From Streptomyces sp. CNQ-509 (GTDB lineage: Bacteria > Actinomycetota > Actinomycetes > Streptomycetales > Streptomycetaceae): a stretch of DNA of 64,000 nt. Positions within the stretch are counted from its first letter, which is position 1. Each line of letters begins with the position of its first letter. The notes beneath the pieces were generated by a model. The model saw nothing but the letters and a program-made list of their open reading frames with translations, had not been told where the DNA came from and ran no database searches. The stretch lies in the NCBI RefSeq assembly GCF_001011035.1, contig NZ_CP011492.1, forward strand, positions 62,001-126,000, read 5' to 3'. This document shows, in pieces, positions 27,167 to 36,609 of this stretch. A program made the translations under genes and the position numbers.

Positions 27167-29983
27167 ATGCAGTTGCGGAAGTGGAAGAGACGTTCGTTCC
27201 CATCCCCCCGCGGTAAGCCCTATGTGCTGGTCGCGGCGATCCTGACAGCCCTGGTCGGGCTCACGTGGGCCCCGTCGGCCGGTGCCGAGCAGGACTCGCC
27301 CACCCGGCTCGGCGGCAATGCGCTCATCCCCCGTCCTGTCGTCCTTCAACAGGATGCAGATAACGAGCCGTTCGTCCTTCGTCCCTCTCTCCAGATCGTC
27401 GCCCGCGGCAAGGCCGCCCGCGTCGGGGAGCAGCTCGCGGCGCAGTTGCGCCGCGCGACCGGGTTCCGGGTGCCGGTGCTCGACCAGGGCGCCGGCATCC
27501 GAATCACGGTGGACTCGACGGCCGCATACACCGTCGAGGGTGCCGCCCCCACCCCGGAGTCGTACGTCCTGGACGTGGACCGCCGAGGCGTCACCATCAC
27601 CGCCCGCACCGCGCACGGCGCGTTCAACGGCGTGCAGAGTCTGCGTCAGCTCCTGCCGGCGTGGGCCGGTTCGCCGCGGCCGGTCGTCACCGACTGGCGC
27701 GTACCCGCCACGCATATCGAGGACGCACCGCGCTTCTCCTACCGCGGTGTCATGCTCGACGTGGCCCGCTCGTTCCAGGAGGTCGAGGAGGTCAAGGACT
27801 ACATCGACACCCTATCTGGGCTGAAGATGAACGTGCTGCACCTGCACCTCGCCGACGACCAGGGCTGGCGGATCGAGATCACCAACGAGGGCAAGGAACC
27901 GGGTGATCCGATCGACTACAGCGCGTTGCACCGCGAGTCGGGCGCGACCGCAATGAACAGCCAGGGCTACCGCAGCGAACTCGGCCGCACCGGCTACTAC
28001 ACGCAGGAGCAGTACCGTGACATCGTCGACTACGCCAGGGAGCGGTTCGTCACGGTCGTCCCCGAAGTGGACGTCCCCGGCCACACCAACGCGGCCCTGC
28101 ACGCGATCCCGGAGTTGAACACCGACCGCTCGCTCCCGGCGCCCGACCCCGGCACCGGGGTGGTGGACTGGAACGGGACCGGCAGCGTGGGGTACTCCGC
28201 GCTGGACGAGCAGCACGATCTCTCGTACACCTTCGTCAAGCATGTCTTCCGGCAGCTCGCCGAGATGACCGGGGGCCCGTACGTGCACCTCGGCGGCGAC
28301 GAGTCCCATGCCATGGGCCACGAGCGCTACGTCGACTTCATCTCCCGCGCCGTCCCCGACATCAAGGCCGCGACCGGCGTCGGGACCGTGGGCTGGTCGG
28401 AGTATGCCGAGGCCGGGCTCTCCCAGGGGCAGGGATTCTGGGACGGATCGGTCGTGCAGTACTGGGTCGGCAGCGGCGACTGGGTGCGCGACTTCATCTC
28501 CAAGGGCGGCAAGACCGTGGTCTCCGCCGCGGGCGGTGCATACCTGGACCAGAAATACACGAGCGAAACCCCGATCGGCCTGTCGTGGGCCTGCAGCGGC
28601 ACCTGTGACTTCCAGCGCTACTACAACTGGGACCCGACGACGACGGTCAGCGGCGGCATCCCCGAGTCGGGTGTGCTGGGCGTCGAGGGGCCGCTGTGGT
28701 CGGAGACGGTGCGCGGCGGTGACCAGGCGGCCTTCCTCACTCTGCCGCGAGCCGCCGCGATCCTGGAAACCGGCTGGACACCGGCGGACCAGAAGGACGT
28801 CGCCGACTTCGGTGAACGTCTCGCCCGGCTCGGCCCGCACCTCACCGTGGCCGGCGCCAATTACTACGAGAGCCCGGGTACCCGGTGGGCCGCCACCGCC
28901 GCCGGCACCGACACGACCGCGCCGAAGGGCGTCACGACCCGCGTCGAGCTGGGCCGGATCGCCGCTCCCGGGACCAAGGTCTCCGAGGACGGCACGAAGA
29001 TCGTTCCGGACACCGTGTCGACCGACGGCGATCCCGCTTCCGCCAGCGCCCTCACCGAGCCGCTGACCGCGACGGCGACATGTGGAAACCGGGTGCTGCC
29101 GGTGACGTTCAGCCAGAGCCGGCCACGCGATTCCCTCCACGCCGCCGGCGTCTACACCGCGGGTGTGCGGGCGGCGTTCGCCGAGGACACGGCGTGCACG
29201 CTGAAGACATCCGCGGGCGACGAGGTGTCCGTCCGCGTCCGGCAGGCTGACGCCCCGGACAAGGAGGAGCGCACTGCCTCAGCTCCTGCGATCTCGGTCC
29301 CGTCCAAGGTGAAGGCCGGTACCTGGGTCCCGCTGGAGCTGACCGGTTTCGCACCCGGCTACGTCGACATCCGTATCGACGGCAAGACCCTCTACACCGT
29401 GCGGGCCGACTCCGCCGGGCGGTTCGACCGTCATGGCGTCATACCGGCTGCGACCGTCCACGGTGAGCAGACGATCAGCGCCGTCCAGGGCGAACGGTCG
29501 GCACACGAAACCGTCTCGGTGTCCTCCTCGGTGCGACCGCTGCCGGATCTCATCGACCAGTCCACGCTGAGCGTGCACGACGTCGACAGTGAGGAGACCG
29601 TCGGTGAGAACGGCGCGGCGGTCAACGCCGTCGACGGAGACCTCGACACCATCTGGCACACCGAGTGGTACAACGCGACCTCGGCCTTCCCTCACCACAT
29701 CACTCTGGACCTGGGCAAGCAGTACGACGTCACCGGCCTGCAGTACACGCAGCGGCAGAACGGCTTCAACGGCCGGATCAAGGACTACCGCATCGAGGTG
29801 AGCGCCGACGGCACCACCTGGTCCCAGGCGGCGACCGGCTCCTTCACCGCAGCACTCACGCCGCAGAACGTGGAGTTCGGCGCCGTGGGCGGCCGGTATG
29901 TACGCCTGACAGGGACCAGCTCCCAGGCAGGCAACGCCTTCGCCGGCGCGGCGGAAATCAACATCGGAGGCCGCCCCATGTGA
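27167..29983 (+). CDS. Secreted GH20 beta-N-acetylhexosaminidase with C-terminal CBM32
   Basis: 938-aa secreted enzyme. The N-terminus has a basic segment and signal peptide ending SAGAEQD near residue 40. Next are a GH20b domain and the GH20 barrel with HLHLADDQGWRIEI, PEVDVPGHTNAALHA and the catalytic Asp-Glu of HLGGDESHAM near residue 377. The substrate-pocket tryptophans include GVEGPLWSETV. Beta-sandwich linkers lead to an F5/8 type C (CBM32) domain, about residues 800-936 (DLDTIWHTEWYNATS, GLQYTQRQNGFNGRI, GGRYVRLTG). It should release terminal GlcNAc or GalNAc outside the cell. ATG follows AGGGAG. Its own transcript is bounded by terminators on both sides. Confidence 0.92.
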   Translation: MQLRKWKRRSFPSPRGKPYVLVAAILTALVGLTWAPSAGAEQDSPTRLGGNALIPRPVVLQQDADNEPFVLRPSLQIVARGKAARVGEQLAAQLRRATGFRVPVLDQGAGIRITVDSTAAYTVEGAAPTPESYVLDVDRRGVTITARTAHGAFNGVQSLRQLLPAWAGSPRPVVTDWRVPATHIEDAPRFSYRGVMLDVARSFQEVEEVKDYIDTLSGLKMNVLHLHLADDQGWRIEITNEGKEPGDPIDYSALHRESGATAMNSQGYRSELGRTGYYTQEQYRDIVDYARERFVTVVPEVDVPGHTNAALHAIPELNTDRSLPAPDPGTGVVDWNGTGSVGYSALDEQHDLSYTFVKHVFRQLAEMTGGPYVHLGGDESHAMGHERYVDFISRAVPDIKAATGVGTVGWSEYAEAGLSQGQGFWDGSVVQYWVGSGDWVRDFISKGGKTVVSAAGGAYLDQKYTSETPIGLSWACSGTCDFQRYYNWDPTTTVSGGIPESGVLGVEGPLWSETVRGGDQAAFLTLPRAAAILETGWTPADQKDVADFGERLARLGPHLTVAGANYYESPGTRWAATAAGTDTTAPKGVTTRVELGRIAAPGTKVSEDGTKIVPDTVSTDGDPASASALTEPLTATATCGNRVLPVTFSQSRPRDSLHAAGVYTAGVRAAFAEDTACTLKTSAGDEVSVRVRQADAPDKEERTASAPAISVPSKVKAGTWVPLELTGFAPGYVDIRIDGKTLYTVRADSAGRFDRHGVIPAATVHGEQTISAVQGERSAHETVSVSSSVRPLPDLIDQSTLSVHDVDSEETVGENGAAVNAVDGDLDTIWHTEWYNATSAFPHHITLDLGKQYDVTGLQYTQRQNGFNGRIKDYRIEVSADGTTWSQAATGSFTAALTPQNVEFGAVGGRYVRLTGTSSQAGNAFAGAAEINIGGRPM

Positions 29984-30006
29984 TTCCGGCCGCTCCGGAG
30001 GTGACA

Positions 30007-30050
30007 CGTGCTCCGGTGCCGGGTGCTTCGAGCCCTGGCACCGGAGCACG
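30007..30050 (+). terminator. Terminator after the GH20-CBM32 gene
   Basis: Perfect 14-bp arms (CGTGCTCCGGTGCC and complement) with a further GGG/CCC inner pairing, 24 bases past the stop. Confidence 0.72.
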
Positions 30051-30143
30051 GCAAGGCGGGGCGACGCTCGGCCGGGGTGCGGTCGTGTGCCGAACCGGGT
30101 GCTCAGGCCGAAGCAGGTTCGCCCGCGCTGCGTGCTCAGTCGC

Positions 30144-30779
30144 CTAGGCCATCCGCGTGAACCAGTCCGCCGCCGCGGCGCCGACCTCCTCCAGCGCTCC
30201 CGGCTCCGGGAACAGGTGCGTCGCGCCCGGGATCACGCGCAGTTCGTACGGTGCGGTGAGCTGCTGCGCGGCCTCCTCGTTGAGCTTGATCACGGCGTCG
30301 TCCCGGCCGCCCACGAGCAGCAGCACCGGTGCACGTACCTCGGCGAGCGCGCCGCCCGCGAGATCGGGGCGGCCACCGCGGGAGACCACGGCCCGTACGA
30401 GCTCGGGACGCTCAGCCGCGGTGATCAGGGCCGCGGCGGCGCCGGTGCTGGCGCCGAAGAGCCCGATGGGCAGATCGGTGGCGCGGGCCGCGAGCCAGTC
30501 GGCAGCGCCGCTGAGCCGGCGGGCCAGCAGGGGGATGTCGAAGCGGTGCTCGCGGGTGACCGCATCGGTCTGGTCCTCGGCCGGCGTGAGCAGATCCAGG
30601 AGCAGGGTGCCGAAACCGCGGTCGTTCAACCGGGCTGCGACGGCCTGGTTGCGCGGGCTGTGCCGCGAACTGCCGCTGCCGTGGGCGAACAGCACCAGGC
30701 CCGCGGCCTCATCGGGCATCGCGAGGTCGCCGCTGAGCTGCGTGCCGGCGATCCGGAGGGTCACGCTCTCGACGGGCAT
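30144..30779 (-). CDS. Dienelactone-hydrolase-like alpha/beta hydrolase
   Basis: 211-aa cytoplasmic alpha/beta hydrolase. The nucleophile elbow is GLFGASTGAAAA (Ser about residue 103), the acid is in LLVGGRDDAVI and the histidine in PGATHLF. An oxyanion-type LVLFAHGSGSSRHSPRN lies near residue 30. The family often annotates as dienelactone hydrolase or phosphoribosyltransferase-associated hydrolase; the substrate is not deducible. ATG at 30779 follows GGGAGG by five bases. It is divergent from the cyclodeaminase-family gene. Confidence 0.82.
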   Translation of the reverse strand: MPVESVTLRIAGTQLSGDLAMPDEAAGLVLFAHGSGSSRHSPRNQAVAARLNDRGFGTLLLDLLTPAEDQTDAVTREHRFDIPLLARRLSGAADWLAARATDLPIGLFGASTGAAAALITAAERPELVRAVVSRGGRPDLAGGALAEVRAPVLLLVGGRDDAVIKLNEEAAQQLTAPYELRVIPGATHLFPEPGALEEVGAAAADWFTRMA

Positions 30780-31162
30780 GGTCGCCTCCCGGCTTCTCTG
30801 GGACGGTGTTGCTGAGAGTCGGTCCAAGACAAGGATGGGGCACAACCAAGAGCACGCCCGAGGACGCCGTACGGCGCGTCGCTGGACGTGGGAAGGAGTT
30901 CAGCCGCGCGGCTCTGCCGGTAAACCCTCGGCCGTTGCGCACGCTCCCGAGCGATGCGAGCCGTTCGCGGTGCCCTGGCGTCCGGCTGGCGAGGAGTGGT
31001 TACGGGGTCAGTCGGCGCGGGCCACGACACCGCGGCCGTTCCCCGGTCCGGGGCGTAGGCCCTACGGCGGAGACCTCTCCGGCTGCGGACGGATGACCGC
31101 ACCGTGCAGTGCCCGGCAGCGTGATCCCCTACCCGGTACTCCTCGCGCGAAGGGTGCGTGCC
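30780..31162. other. Divergent intergenic region
   Basis: About 380 bases between two divergent genes. I see no convincing ORF, RNA or repeat beyond scattered GC-rich short inverted repeats. Confidence 0.35.
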
Positions 31163-32086
31163 ATGTCAGTGCTGTTGCTGGATGACGACGACGTACGCTC
31201 TCGTCTCGACGCTCCGACCGCCGTCCGCGCCGTACGGAACGCTCTCACGGCCGCGCACGAAGGTGCTCTCCACGCGCCGCCGCGGGTCCACGCCGACCTC
31301 GGGGGCGGCCGCCTGGTGTTCACGGCAGGACACCTGCGCGCGGAGAGACTGTTCGGCTTCCGCGCCTACGACACCCTCGTCGGGGCGGAACAACTGGTGG
31401 CCCTCTGGGACGGTGACGGCGGCCGGCTCCGGGCCGTGGTGCACGGCGACGAGCTGGGTGCCCGGCGCACCGGTGCGATCGGGGCCGTAGCGGTGGACAC
31501 GGCGGCGCGTCCCGGGCCGATACGGCTCGGGGTGGTGGGAGCCGGCAGGCACGCCTGGACCCAACTGTGGGCCATCTGCGCTGTGCGGCAGGTGGTCGAG
31601 GCCACGGTCGCGTCCCGCACACCGGAACGCGCGCAAGCGTTCGCCCGGCGGGCCGCGGAGGAGTTGGGGGTCCGGGTGCGGGCGGTACCTCGTGTGGAGG
31701 AGGCGGTGCGTGACCACGACGTCGTCGTCCTCGCCACGAACAGCACCGCGCCCGTGCTGGATGCGGAGTGGGTCGCGCCCGGGACGCATGTGACGACGCT
31801 CGGTCCCAAGACCGTCTCGCGCCATGAAGTGCCTGCGGCCTTGGCGGAGCGGGCGGACGTGATCCTCACCGACTCCGTCGCCCAGGCGGCCGCCTACGGT
31901 GAACCCCACGTTCTGCCCGTCGACCGGATGATCGGCCTGGGCGCTGTCCTGGTCGGCGCTGCGGCAGGCCGGTCCAGCCCTGACGAGATCACCGTCTTCT
32001 GCTCCGTCGGTCTCGCCGGTACGGAGGTCGCCGTCGCTGCCGCGTTGGGGGAGGTGCTGCAGCCCGCGCGGCGCAGCCCCGGCTGA
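31163..32086 (+). CDS. Ornithine cyclodeaminase / mu-crystallin family protein
   Basis: 307-aa NAD(P)-binding protein of the ornithine-cyclodeaminase/alanine-dehydrogenase/mu-crystallin family. Features are the N-terminal substrate-side arginine region (RVHADLGGGRLVFTAGHL), the Rossmann motif GVVGAGRHAWTQL near residue 126, and VVVLATNSTAPVL followed by HVTTLGPKTVSRHEVP. The usual Lys and Asp needed for cyclodeamination cannot be confirmed by eye, and many members are imine reductases or dehydrogenases. ATG at 31163 follows AAGGG by eight bases; the longer start lacks a site. Convergent with the GntR gene 24 bases away. Confidence 0.82.
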   Translation: MSVLLLDDDDVRSRLDAPTAVRAVRNALTAAHEGALHAPPRVHADLGGGRLVFTAGHLRAERLFGFRAYDTLVGAEQLVALWDGDGGRLRAVVHGDELGARRTGAIGAVAVDTAARPGPIRLGVVGAGRHAWTQLWAICAVRQVVEATVASRTPERAQAFARRAAEELGVRVRAVPRVEEAVRDHDVVVLATNSTAPVLDAEWVAPGTHVTTLGPKTVSRHEVPAALAERADVILTDSVAQAAAYGEPHVLPVDRMIGLGAVLVGAAAGRSSPDEITVFCSVGLAGTEVAVAAALGEVLQPARRSPG

Positions 32087-32110
32087 CTGGTGCGCCCGGG
32101 GCGATGTTCG

Positions 32111-32773
32111 TCACGGCCGGCGGTGCTCGTTGCGCCACATCTCCAGCCGGGCCTCGCGTGCGCTGAGGATGTGGTCGCGGGCCAGGCCGGCGGCTTCGGG
32201 GCCGCGGCCGGCACGTAGTGCGGTGAGGATCTTGCCGTGCTCGTCGAGGGCGACCTGCCACCGCCCGGGCTGGGCGAGGGTGGAGGTGGCGACCTGCAGC
32301 AGGCGGGTGTTGAGGCTGAGCAGGAGCCCGACCAGCACCGGGTTGTGGGACGCGTCCCACAGCGCTTCGTGGAACTTCAGGTGCAGGTCGGGGCGGTGGC
32401 CCTGGCCGCCGTCGTGCCGGCGGTGACCGGTCAGCAGCCGTTCGAGCTCCTTCAGGTCCGTCTCGGTTGCGGCCTGGGCGGCCTGTTCGACGGCGGCGGC
32501 CTCGAGGAGGGCCCAGGCGTCGTAGACCTGGAGGATCTGCTCGCGCGGCCGTTCCTGGATCAGCATGCCGCGCGTGGTGCGCTCCAGGAGGCCCTCGTGG
32601 ATCAGGCGGGCGGCGGCCGCGCGTACGGTCGTCCTGCTGGCCCCGTAGCGCTCGACCATTTCGCGTTCGCTCAGGCGCACGCCGGGCGCGAGGGTGCCGG
32701 TGCCGATCTGTTCGAGGAGCGCCTCGTACACCTGATCTGCCTTGGACGGCGGTGTGGGCTTGTTGTGCTGCAT
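32111..32773 (-). CDS. GntR-family transcriptional regulator (FadR/FCD subfamily)
   Basis: 220-aa regulator with an N-terminal winged helix (VRLSEREMVERYGASRTTVRAAAARLIHEGLL as residues about 31-63, seen in parts) and an all-helical FCD ligand domain containing LHLKFHEALWDASHNPVL and the metal-ligand-like histidine of RDHILSARE. It is the last gene of the long minus-strand catabolic operon, 16 bases after the asparaginase-like gene, so it probably controls its own operon. The likely operator is the triple TGGTATACCA-type array at 44979-45014; that palindrome is of the kind bound by FadR-type GntR proteins. The effector is probably the substrate or an intermediate. Confidence 0.88.
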   Translation of the reverse strand: MQHNKPTPPSKADQVYEALLEQIGTGTLAPGVRLSEREMVERYGASRTTVRAAAARLIHEGLLERTTRGMLIQERPREQILQVYDAWALLEAAAVEQAAQAATETDLKELERLLTGHRRHDGGQGHRPDLHLKFHEALWDASHNPVLVGLLLSLNTRLLQVATSTLAQPGRWQVALDEHGKILTALRAGRGPEAAGLARDHILSAREARLEMWRNEHRRP

Positions 32774-32789
32774 GTGCGGCGTGTCCTGT

Positions 32790-33773
32790 TCAGGCGGGAG
32801 CGACGGGGAAGGCCTTACGTGGAGTGTGTCCCAGGGCGAGTGCGATCTGCAGCCGCAATCGGGCCTTGAGGGCGGGCAGATGTCCCACCGGTATCACTCC
32901 CACTGATTTCAGGTGGCCTTCGCCGCCCTTCTCGCCGTAGGTGTCCTGGAGGAGGGGTCCTGCGGGGCAACGGGAGGCGAGCACGACGGGTGTGCCGGCG
33001 GCGACGAGGGTGGCGAGGGTGTCGGCGACGCCGGGTGGGGTGTGGCCGCCGCCGGTTCCGGCGATGAGCAGTCCTGCCGCGCCGTCCGCGGCACGCTCGA
33101 CGGTCTCGCCGTCGATCCCGGCGTAGACGGTGACCAGCGGCACGCGCGTGTCGGCGAGACGGCCGGGCTCGGGCATGCCGAGGTGGTCGGAGTCGCGGTG
33201 GGCGGTGCGGTGCAGGAGCAGGCGGCCTTCGTGGATCTGACCGGCCGGGCCGCCGTCGGGCGAGGTGAACGCGGCGGGCCTGCTGGTGTGGGCCTTGGTG
33301 ACCCAGCGGGCCAGGTGCACCTCGTCGCCGAAGACGACGACGGGACCAGAGTCGGCCAGCTTCGGATCGCGGGCCGCCGCGATGGCGGCGGCGAGGTTTC
33401 CCGGTCCGTCGTCGCCGGGCTGTGCCGGGAGCCGCATGGCTCCCGTGACGACGACAGGCACCGGGACGTCGACCATGACCGCCAGGGCGTAGGCGGTCTC
33501 CTCCAGGGTGTCGGTGCCGTGGAGGACGACGATGCCGTCGCATGCGGCGGCGGCCTGTCCGACCTGCTGGGCGAGGGTGAGCATGTGCGGCGGCGTCATC
33601 GCCCGGCCCGGGATGCGGTGCACCTCGATGGGCCGCAGCCGCGTCCCGGAACTGCCGTGGCCGGCGACCAGGTCCGTCGCGGAGAGGCCGCCGCCATGGC
33701 GGCGCCGGGCATCGGCGACGGCGGAGATGGTGCCGCCGGTGGCCAGGACCGCGATGGTCGTGGGCTCTCTCAT
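32790..33773 (-). CDS. Asparaginase-like amidohydrolase
   Basis: 327-aa member of the L-asparaginase family, with both catalytic threonine regions: VLATGGTISA near the N-terminus and VLHGTDTLEETAY near residue 90. VTGAMRLPAQPGDDGPGNL and GVVVFGDEVH-like VVVFGDEVHLARWVTKAH also fit. No signal peptide, so cytoplasmic. ATGA overlaps the upstream hydantoinase-like gene. In this operon it is more likely to hydrolyse the amide of a ring-opening product than to act on free asparagine (inference). Confidence 0.88.
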   Translation of the reverse strand: MREPTTIAVLATGGTISAVADARRRHGGGLSATDLVAGHGSSGTRLRPIEVHRIPGRAMTPPHMLTLAQQVGQAAAACDGIVVLHGTDTLEETAYALAVMVDVPVPVVVTGAMRLPAQPGDDGPGNLAAAIAAARDPKLADSGPVVVFGDEVHLARWVTKAHTSRPAAFTSPDGGPAGQIHEGRLLLHRTAHRDSDHLGMPEPGRLADTRVPLVTVYAGIDGETVERAADGAAGLLIAGTGGGHTPPGVADTLATLVAAGTPVVLASRCPAGPLLQDTYGEKGGEGHLKSVGVIPVGHLPALKARLRLQIALALGHTPRKAFPVAPA

Positions 33774-35221
33774 GACCGGGCTTCGGCGTCTACGCGGCGT
33801 GCGTGCTCGCGCGGTGTGGGCGCGGCCGCGGGCGGGGTGGGGCTGGAGCGTACGAGGGTGCCGCGTGGCGCGTCGGGCAGCAGCTCGCCGTCCTTCATGA
33901 GCTGCCGGCCGCGGAGCACGGAGGCCGTAGCCATGCCGCGGCCGCGGCGGCCGTGGAAGACGCTGAGCGGGTGGCGGGTGTGCAGCCGCCGCTGATCGAT
34001 GGTGAAGGTCGCTTCGGGGTCGACGAGGGTGAAGTCGGCGTCGTAGCCGGGACGGATGCGGCCCTTGCGGGGCAGTGCGTACAGCTCGGCGGTGGCGGTG
34101 GACAGTACGTGGGCCAGGCGCTGGGGGGTGATCTGGCCGCGGGTCATGGCATCGAGCATCAGCGGCACCAGGGTCTCGACGCCGTGCATGCCGGCCGGCT
34201 GCGTGTCCAGGGGGAGTTGTTTCTCGGCCGGTGCGTGGGGGGCGTGGTCGGAGGAGAGGGAGGTGAGGGTGCCTTCGCGCAGCGCCTGCCACAAGGCGTC
34301 CCGGTCGTGCCGGGAGCGGATGGGCGGGTAGACCTTCGTGCCGGTGTGGTGTGCGGCGTCGTCCTGGGTGAGGAAGAGGTAGTGGGGGCAGGTCTCCGCC
34401 GTGACGGGGATGCCGTCGGCACGGGCGCGGCGTATCAGCTCAACGCCGCGGGCGGTGGCGACGTGCAGGACGTGGAAGCGGCCGCCGATGCGCCGGGCCG
34501 CTTCGACGGCCTGGGCGATGGCGGTGGATTCCGCTTCGACGGGGCGGGCGTCGAGCAGGTCCTGGTAGGTGGTGAGGGCGGCGGTGTGGCGGCCGGCGTA
34601 GGCGAGGACGCCGGGGTCCTCGCAGTGGGCGGCCACCAGGCCCCCCGCCGCCGCGGCGCGGGCGAGGACCTCCCACACCTCGGTGATTCCGGGCGGGGGG
34701 ATGACCTGTTCCGGCGGGAGGTCGGACGTGTTGTAGACGAGGCGTTTGGTGGTCCGGTCCAGGCCGTAGCCCCAGAAGATCTTCACCCCGACGGCGCCGG
34801 CGGCGAACAGGCCGGGCAGGTCGTCCAGGTTGTCCCGGCCGAGGGAGAGCGCCCACAGGCCGAAGTCGCAGGCGGCGACCTCGGCGTGCCGCCCGGCGCG
34901 TTCGGCGAAGACGGCGCTGTCGGTGACCGGAGGGAGGGCGTTGGGCATCTCCAGCATCGTGGTGATACCGCTGCACGCCGCCGCGCGGGTGGAATCGGCA
35001 AAGGTCTCCTTGTCGGTCTGTCCGGGGTCGCGGGAGTGCACGTGGGGGTCGATGAGCCCGGGGAAGACCAGCAGGCCGGTGGCGTCGAGGACCTCGTCGA
35101 CGGGGCCGTGGTCCGTGCCGTGGGCGGTGAGGGCGGCGATGCTGCCGTTCTCGCAGAGGACGTCGGCGGGGTGGGTGGCGCTGTCGGTGATCAGCGTGCC
35201 GCCGGAGATGAGAAGTCGCAC
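33770..35221 (-). CDS. Dihydroorotase/hydantoinase/allantoinase-like cyclic amidohydrolase
   Basis: 483-aa metal-dependent cyclic amidohydrolase. Metal ligands are visible: His-X-His in FPGLIDPHVHSRDPG near residue 60, the presumably carbamylated Lys of GVKIFWGYG near residue 153, His in AAHCEDPG, HVLHVATARG, and the Asp of SSDHAPHAP. It resembles allantoinases and type-III dihydroorotases that open cyclic imides or ureides. GTG at 35221 follows GGAG by five bases. It lies between an amidohydrolase deaminase-like gene and an asparaginase-like gene, so it probably opens the ring of an oxidised heterocycle. Confidence 0.87.
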   Translation of the reverse strand: MRLLISGGTLITDSATHPADVLCENGSIAALTAHGTDHGPVDEVLDATGLLVFPGLIDPHVHSRDPGQTDKETFADSTRAAACSGITTMLEMPNALPPVTDSAVFAERAGRHAEVAACDFGLWALSLGRDNLDDLPGLFAAGAVGVKIFWGYGLDRTTKRLVYNTSDLPPEQVIPPPGITEVWEVLARAAAAGGLVAAHCEDPGVLAYAGRHTAALTTYQDLLDARPVEAESTAIAQAVEAARRIGGRFHVLHVATARGVELIRRARADGIPVTAETCPHYLFLTQDDAAHHTGTKVYPPIRSRHDRDALWQALREGTLTSLSSDHAPHAPAEKQLPLDTQPAGMHGVETLVPLMLDAMTRGQITPQRLAHVLSTATAELYALPRKGRIRPGYDADFTLVDPEATFTIDQRRLHTRHPLSVFHGRRGRGMATASVLRGRQLMKDGELLPDAPRGTLVRSSPTPPAAAPTPREHARRVDAEARS

Positions 35222-35286
35222 GGGAGCTCCATCGAGTTGATGAGGGCCTGGGGCCCGGGTGGTGGCCGGCGGGGTGTCGCCTGTTG

Positions 35287-36609
35287 CTAGGAAGGGCCGG
35301 GGCGCGTGGCCGGCGGCGTGGGGTGGTCGAGGGTTCCGACGACGGTGCGGCCGTCGAAGACCACCGCGGCGATGTCCCCCGCGGTGGCGCGGTTGACCAG
35401 CGCCGCGGCCGGGTCGTGGGCCGCGGCGGCCGCGAGGTTGGGCGAGGCCGTGTCGAAGGCGACGAAGGTCGCGGCCTTGCCGACGCTGAGCGAGCCGAGA
35501 TCCGTTGCTCCCAGCACCTGGGCGGCGTTCACGGTCATGGCGGCCAGGAGCCGGCCGGGGTCGGGGTGGCGCACTGTTCCGGTGCGCCACCGTTCGGCTT
35601 TGACGAGGAAGTTCGCCTCCTCGTGGGGTGAGGGGGTCGTGGTCATGACGTTGTCGGTGCCGAGCGCGACCTTCACCCCGGCGGCAACCGCGCCGAGGTA
35701 GGGAGGGACCCCGAAGCCGAGGGCGGCGTGGGACCGCGGGCACATCACGACCGCCATGCCTGCCCGGGCGGCGGCGTGCAGTTCTTCGGGGGTGGCGGCG
35801 GTGGCGTGCACCAGGTAGTCGGGGCGCAGGATCTCGATCGCGCGGGCGATGTCGCTGCGGCCGGTGCGGGCCAGGGAGGTCTGCCGGTCCTCCTCCCGCT
35901 CGCTGACGTGCGCGGCGAGCCGCTTGCCGGAGGCGCGGACGAGGTCGGCGGTCTGGGCCAGGGCGGCGTCGGTGAGCTGGTTGGGCGAGACGACGCTGAA
36001 CCCGTCCGCGCTGTCGAGGATGTCGCGGATCTCAGCCTGGGCTTCCTCACTGAGCCCGCCGGTGTTCGCCCGCAACTGCTCTGTGGTGAAGGGCAGGTCG
36101 GCGTGACGGCCCAGGGCCAGGGCTCGGATGGGCAGGCCGGAGGTGGCCTCGCGCAGCAGGTCGACGCCGTGCCGGCCCTGCTCGCGGAAGTCTTCGAAGG
36201 CGACCACTCCGCAGCGGATCATGGTCTGCATCGCCTGGCGCATGCCGGTGACGAGCTGCTCGTCGCCGGCCTGGGCCATGAGCTGCCAGCGCTGCCCGTC
36301 AGGTGCGTAGAGCAGGTCCACGCCCTCGGTGCGGAAGCCGGCTTCGGCGAAGGCGGCGTCGCCGATGTGGGTGTGGCCGTTGACGAAGCCGGGGGTGATC
36401 AGCAGGTCGGGCCGGTGCAGGCGCGGCACCGCGGGGCCGGGATCGTGCAGGCGTCCGGCAGCGGTGATCCGCCCGTCGGTGATGACGAGGGTGGCCTGGC
36501 GTGTCGGTGTCAGCTCCTCTCCGAGGAGGGCGGTGACACCGGTCAGCGCCCACGTGCCGATGTCCGTCGGCCCGTTGACCGGGCCCGCGGGCCCGTTGTC
36601 CGCCGTCAT
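35287..36609 (-). CDS. Amidohydrolase of the cytosine deaminase/chlorohydrolase type
   Basis: 440-aa metal-dependent hydrolase with ITPGFVNGHTHIGDAAF (His-X-His near residue 82), LAAHVSEREED, HATAATPEEL, and the metal Asp region VALGTDNVMTTTPSPHEE. This is the ATZ/TRZ-guanine deaminase subfamily, which removes amino groups or halide from heterocycles. The ATG at 36609 has GAGGAG upstream and overlaps the stop of the molybdenum hydroxylase gene as ATGA, so the two are translationally coupled. The likely step is hydrolytic deamination of the oxidised heterocycle (inference). Confidence 0.86.
   Translation of the reverse strand: MTADNGPAGPVNGPTDIGTWALTGVTALLGEELTPTRQATLVITDGRITAAGRLHDPGPAVPRLHRPDLLITPGFVNGHTHIGDAAFAEAGFRTEGVDLLYAPDGQRWQLMAQAGDEQLVTGMRQAMQTMIRCGVVAFEDFREQGRHGVDLLREATSGLPIRALALGRHADLPFTTEQLRANTGGLSEEAQAEIRDILDSADGFSVVSPNQLTDAALAQTADLVRASGKRLAAHVSEREEDRQTSLARTGRSDIARAIEILRPDYLVHATAATPEELHAAARAGMAVVMCPRSHAALGFGVPPYLGAVAAGVKVALGTDNVMTTTPSPHEEANFLVKAERWRTGTVRHPDPGRLLAAMTVNAAQVLGATDLGSLSVGKAATFVAFDTASPNLAAAAAHDPAAALVNRATAGDIAAVVFDGRTVVGTLDHPTPPATRPGPS

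Noticed and set aside
31163..32086. Membership of the cyclodeaminase-family gene in the catabolic operon
   Set aside because: It is on the opposite strand and convergent with the GntR gene; shared regulation is possible but unsupported.
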